A stretch of 64,000 nt of DNA from an uncultured Lachnospiraceae bacterium (GTDB taxonomy: Bacteria > Bacillota > Clostridia > Lachnospirales > Lachnospiraceae). Below are positions 62,258 through 64,000 of this stretch, one piece after another; position 1 is the first letter of the stretch; each line of letters begins with the position of its first letter. The stretch covers positions 335,877 through 399,876 of the forward strand of contig CAJUDH010000001.1 of assembly GCA_910584845.1 (NCBI GenBank), read 5' to 3'. Both the position numbers and the translations under genes were made by a program. The notes beneath the pieces are model-generated. The model saw only the letters and a list, made by a program, of their open reading frames with translations. It had not been told where the DNA came from and searched no databases.

Positions 62258-63196
62258 CTACTCCGCGATTTTCACCCGGCCTTCCCTCCTCCGGTAAACA
62301 TAGACCTGGTCTGACAGCCAATCCTCCGGCGGCACCTCCGAGCGGTTAATACTCCTCACCATGCAACGGAACCACGCAAAATCCAGACTTCCCCTCACCG
62401 GCACCAGGAGCACCTCATGGACACTGGACGGCAGGATCACCAAATCTGTTTTCTGCCTTTCTGCAAAATCCTTTAATAATTCCGGGTACAGCATGGCCGC
62501 CGCCCCATAAATCCCTCTCTGGTTGGTCAGGACATACATGGACGCAGGGGCTTCCTCCTGTCCCTCCTCCGGAAACCCGGATACCAGATCTTCCCCATAA
62601 TCCTCCTCCCTCGTATTGCTCTGCATGATTTTTTTCATCACAGCTTCCATGGTTTCCAGGCTGGCCGGGCTTAGCAGCGGCGTGTTCCTTTTGGCCTGGG
62701 AAAACAGACTCTGGGGGGATTCCCTCCATTCCTGCATGCTTTCATGGTTTATTATGGCTGACATCTGCCCCTTCTCATTCTGGCCGAATGTGACCATAAA
62801 TACAATTTCCATATCCAGGAACGGCACATGAGGGACTTCCTCCAAAAGTTCCCGGTTCATCCCCCTGTTGATCAGGCGGAACACGACTTTCTCTTTCAGT
62901 TCCGGGTAACGAGGAAGGTCCCCACCAAATCCTTCCTCCCCTTCGTTTCCCCCCAACAGGCCGCAGATATCCTCTGCCACCTCATCCAGGCTGGCCATCC
63001 CGTTTCTGTACTGCTCATAATAAGGCTCCAGGCTCACGGTTGGCCTTATGCCTCCCTTCCCGCCTTTGAGGGACAGGCCGGTCTGCACCACCCCGTTATT
63101 TTTCGTGACAGGCCGGACCTCCGCCTGCTTTTTCCCTCCCCACTTTTCTTCTAGCCGTTCCACCACTGCCTTGATAAATCCTGCTTCCACTGCCAT
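62258..63196 (-). CDS. DUF5688 family protein
   Basis: A 312-residue soluble protein. Family marks: the N-terminal helix then KNNGVVQTGLSLKGGKGGIRPTVSLEPYYEQY, a middle region VPFLDMEIVFMVTF with INHESMQEW, and the C-terminal LVILPSSVHEVLLV ... WLSDQVYVYRR. Ribosome site aagggagga before ATG. The paralogue in element A is broken. It is a frequent Lachnospiraceae mobile-element gene of unknown role; the neighbouring annealing protein suggests a DNA-handling context, but no catalytic motif is visible. Confidence 0.85.
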   Translation of the reverse strand: MAVEAGFIKAVVERLEEKWGGKKQAEVRPVTKNNGVVQTGLSLKGGKGGIRPTVSLEPYYEQYRNGMASLDEVAEDICGLLGGNEGEEGFGGDLPRYPELKEKVVFRLINRGMNRELLEEVPHVPFLDMEIVFMVTFGQNEKGQMSAIINHESMQEWRESPQSLFSQAKRNTPLLSPASLETMEAVMKKIMQSNTREEDYGEDLVSGFPEEGQEEAPASMYVLTNQRGIYGAAAMLYPELLKDFAERQKTDLVILPSSVHEVLLVPVRGSLDFAWFRCMVRSINRSEVPPEDWLSDQVYVYRRREGRVKIAE

Positions 63197-63322
63197 CTTC
63201 TGTTCCTCCCTTGTTATTTTTCTCTCCGCAAGCCCTGTCTGGGACGTTCCTTTTCTACGTTCCTTTCCCGTCTCCCTTTCAGTCTCTGGGTACGGACGGA
63301 AATCTCCTTGCTTTCCTGCCCG
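63197..63322. other. Spacer between Sak-like and DUF5688 genes
   Basis: 126 bases without a gene, pyrimidine-rich on the plus strand. It includes the ribosome site of the DUF5688 gene. Confidence 0.4.
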
Positions 63323-64000
63323 CTATGCCACATCCCTGCTTTTTGACTTCCGCAGGCAGTCCATAGCCTTCTCATAGATCTCCCCGGTCATTTGTTCCGC
63401 TGACCGGAGACGGTAACGTTCCAGCACCGCCTCCAAAGCAACCCCTGTCCGTTCCAGTTCCTTTTTCAGCTTCCCCATCTGGGTTTTACTTAGTCCTTTC
63501 CTCGCTACGTCCTTTGCCCGGGAGGCATCCCCCGGGGGCTGGCTACCGGCCGGCTCCTGAATTTTTCCTTTCATACAGTACACCACCTGGTTCCTGGAAT
63601 TGATGATGCACAGGGAGTCCATACACCTCTCCCTGTCATATGCTACCGACCTCACATAGAACCGGTCCGTTGTGTAATATTTCTTCTCCCGGCCTTCCCC
63701 CTTCACCAGGATTTCTGCGATTCCCGCAGGAACCCAGATAAACGGGGCCGTATACAGTTCCCTTCCCAGCCCCCAGTTAAAACAGGCGCGTTTAAAACTG
63801 TCGGATGCCTGCCCCTTCTCCTTTTCTGAAGTGCTTTCCGTCCCTACGTCCTGCTTCCCGATCCACTGCTGCTTCTCCGGGTCCCATACCTCCACGGTAC
63901 AGTACAGGTTCCCATTAATGGCCTGGTGGCTCCGCTTCCACCCATAAGCGAGCTGTTGACAAACCTCTTGCCAAAAAGATTTGCATATAAGAAAATATAT
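63323..64000 (-). CDS. Sak/DUF1071-like single-strand annealing protein (partial, runs off the window)
   Basis: The frame is open to the right edge; the ATG at 63895 is internal, since WKRSHQAINGNLYCTVEVWD continues upstream of it without a stop. The core has KGQASDSFKRACFNWGLGRELYTAPFIWVPAG and YYTTDRFYVR, as in phage and ICE single-strand annealing proteins of the DUF1071 type (Rad52-like). A Pro/Gly/Arg linker (~120) and a C-terminal helical tail (LSKTQMGKLKKELERTG) follow. It would partner with a YqaJ exonuclease expected upstream. The ~20 residues nearest the edge (SFWQEVCQQLAY) do not look like the family and may mark a junction. Confidence 0.75.
   Translation of the reverse strand: MYFLICKSFWQEVCQQLAYGWKRSHQAINGNLYCTVEVWDPEKQQWIGKQDVGTESTSEKEKGQASDSFKRACFNWGLGRELYTAPFIWVPAGIAEILVKGEGREKKYYTTDRFYVRSVAYDRERCMDSLCIINSRNQVVYCMKGKIQEPAGSQPPGDASRAKDVARKGLSKTQMGKLKKELERTGVALEAVLERYRLRSAEQMTGEIYEKAMDCLRKSKSRDVA

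Larger units (their letters stand above)
59644..64000. mobile_element. Integrative element B, left end, continues past the window
   Basis: From the second tRNA-Cys fragment to the window end. Gene order on the minus strand (Sak-like, DUF5688, Rpn relatives) matches that of element A, so the two are related elements integrated one after the other. YqaJ and DUF932 counterparts and an intact tRNA-Cys are expected beyond the right edge. Confidence 0.65.

Overview
The window reads as a chromosome segment of a spore-forming, low-to-mid GC Clostridia, most likely Lachnospiraceae. Supporting evidence is a cotJABC spore-coat operon, a DUF3881-type protein, LytTR-free YesMN-type signalling, many CAP/AT3/MBOAT surface genes, and Rpn/DUF5688/YqaJ mobile-element genes that are typical of that family. 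This placement comes from recognising protein families by eye; no database search was run.

Left part (1-11.6 kb): the end of clpB; cotJABC on the minus strand; then a plus-strand four-gene cluster (family-1 glycosyltransferase, SDR-metallo-beta-lactamase fusion, adenylate-forming CoA-ligase-like protein, KAS III-like condensing enzyme). The cluster looks like a small biosynthetic pathway for a modified or glycosylated acyl product. It is followed by a Cys/His-rich secreted peptide, a DUF3881-like gene, tRNA-Arg(CCT), a frameshifted secreted-protein relic, and a MarR regulator with a small partner gene.

Transport and sensing locus (12.2-23.4 kb): two divergent operons. The minus operon holds a cyclase-family hydrolase, a lipoprotein solute-binding sensor, a YesM-type histidine kinase and a YesN-type AraC response regulator. 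The plus operon holds an amidohydrolase and a complete ribose-type ABC importer (binding protein, double ATPase, two permeases). Together they look like an inducible uptake and breakdown system for an unidentified small molecule.

Central part (23.5-46.1 kb, almost all minus strand): an AlaX-type editing protein, a lipoprotein nuclease, an FtsA-like protein with a long C-terminal extension, and a three-gene surface O-acetylation set (AT3, MBOAT, AlgX/DHHW-like). Next come TPM, zinc-ribbon membrane and SPFH genes resembling Bacillus ydjGHI, an ABC exporter with a large exported partner, and a VanRS-like two-component system. The block ends with housekeeping enzymes (phosphoglycerate mutase, shikimate kinase, flavin reductase, Mn pyrophosphatase). 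Right of it (46.6-53.9 kb, plus strand) lie a secreted CAP protein, an LRR/VWA/MoxR operon, an MscS channel and a metallophosphoesterase-rubrerythrin fusion.

Right part (54.1-64 kb): a genomic island. Two degenerate copies of the 3' half of tRNA-Cys(GCA), each beside a terminator and each followed at the same distance by tandem 11-bp repeats, mark the left ends of two integrated elements lying head to tail. The left element carries only decayed genes (DUF932, Rpn nuclease, YqaJ, a Sak/DUF1071-like protein, DUF5688), and their stop codons and frameshifts can be read directly. The right element holds related but better preserved genes and runs off the window.
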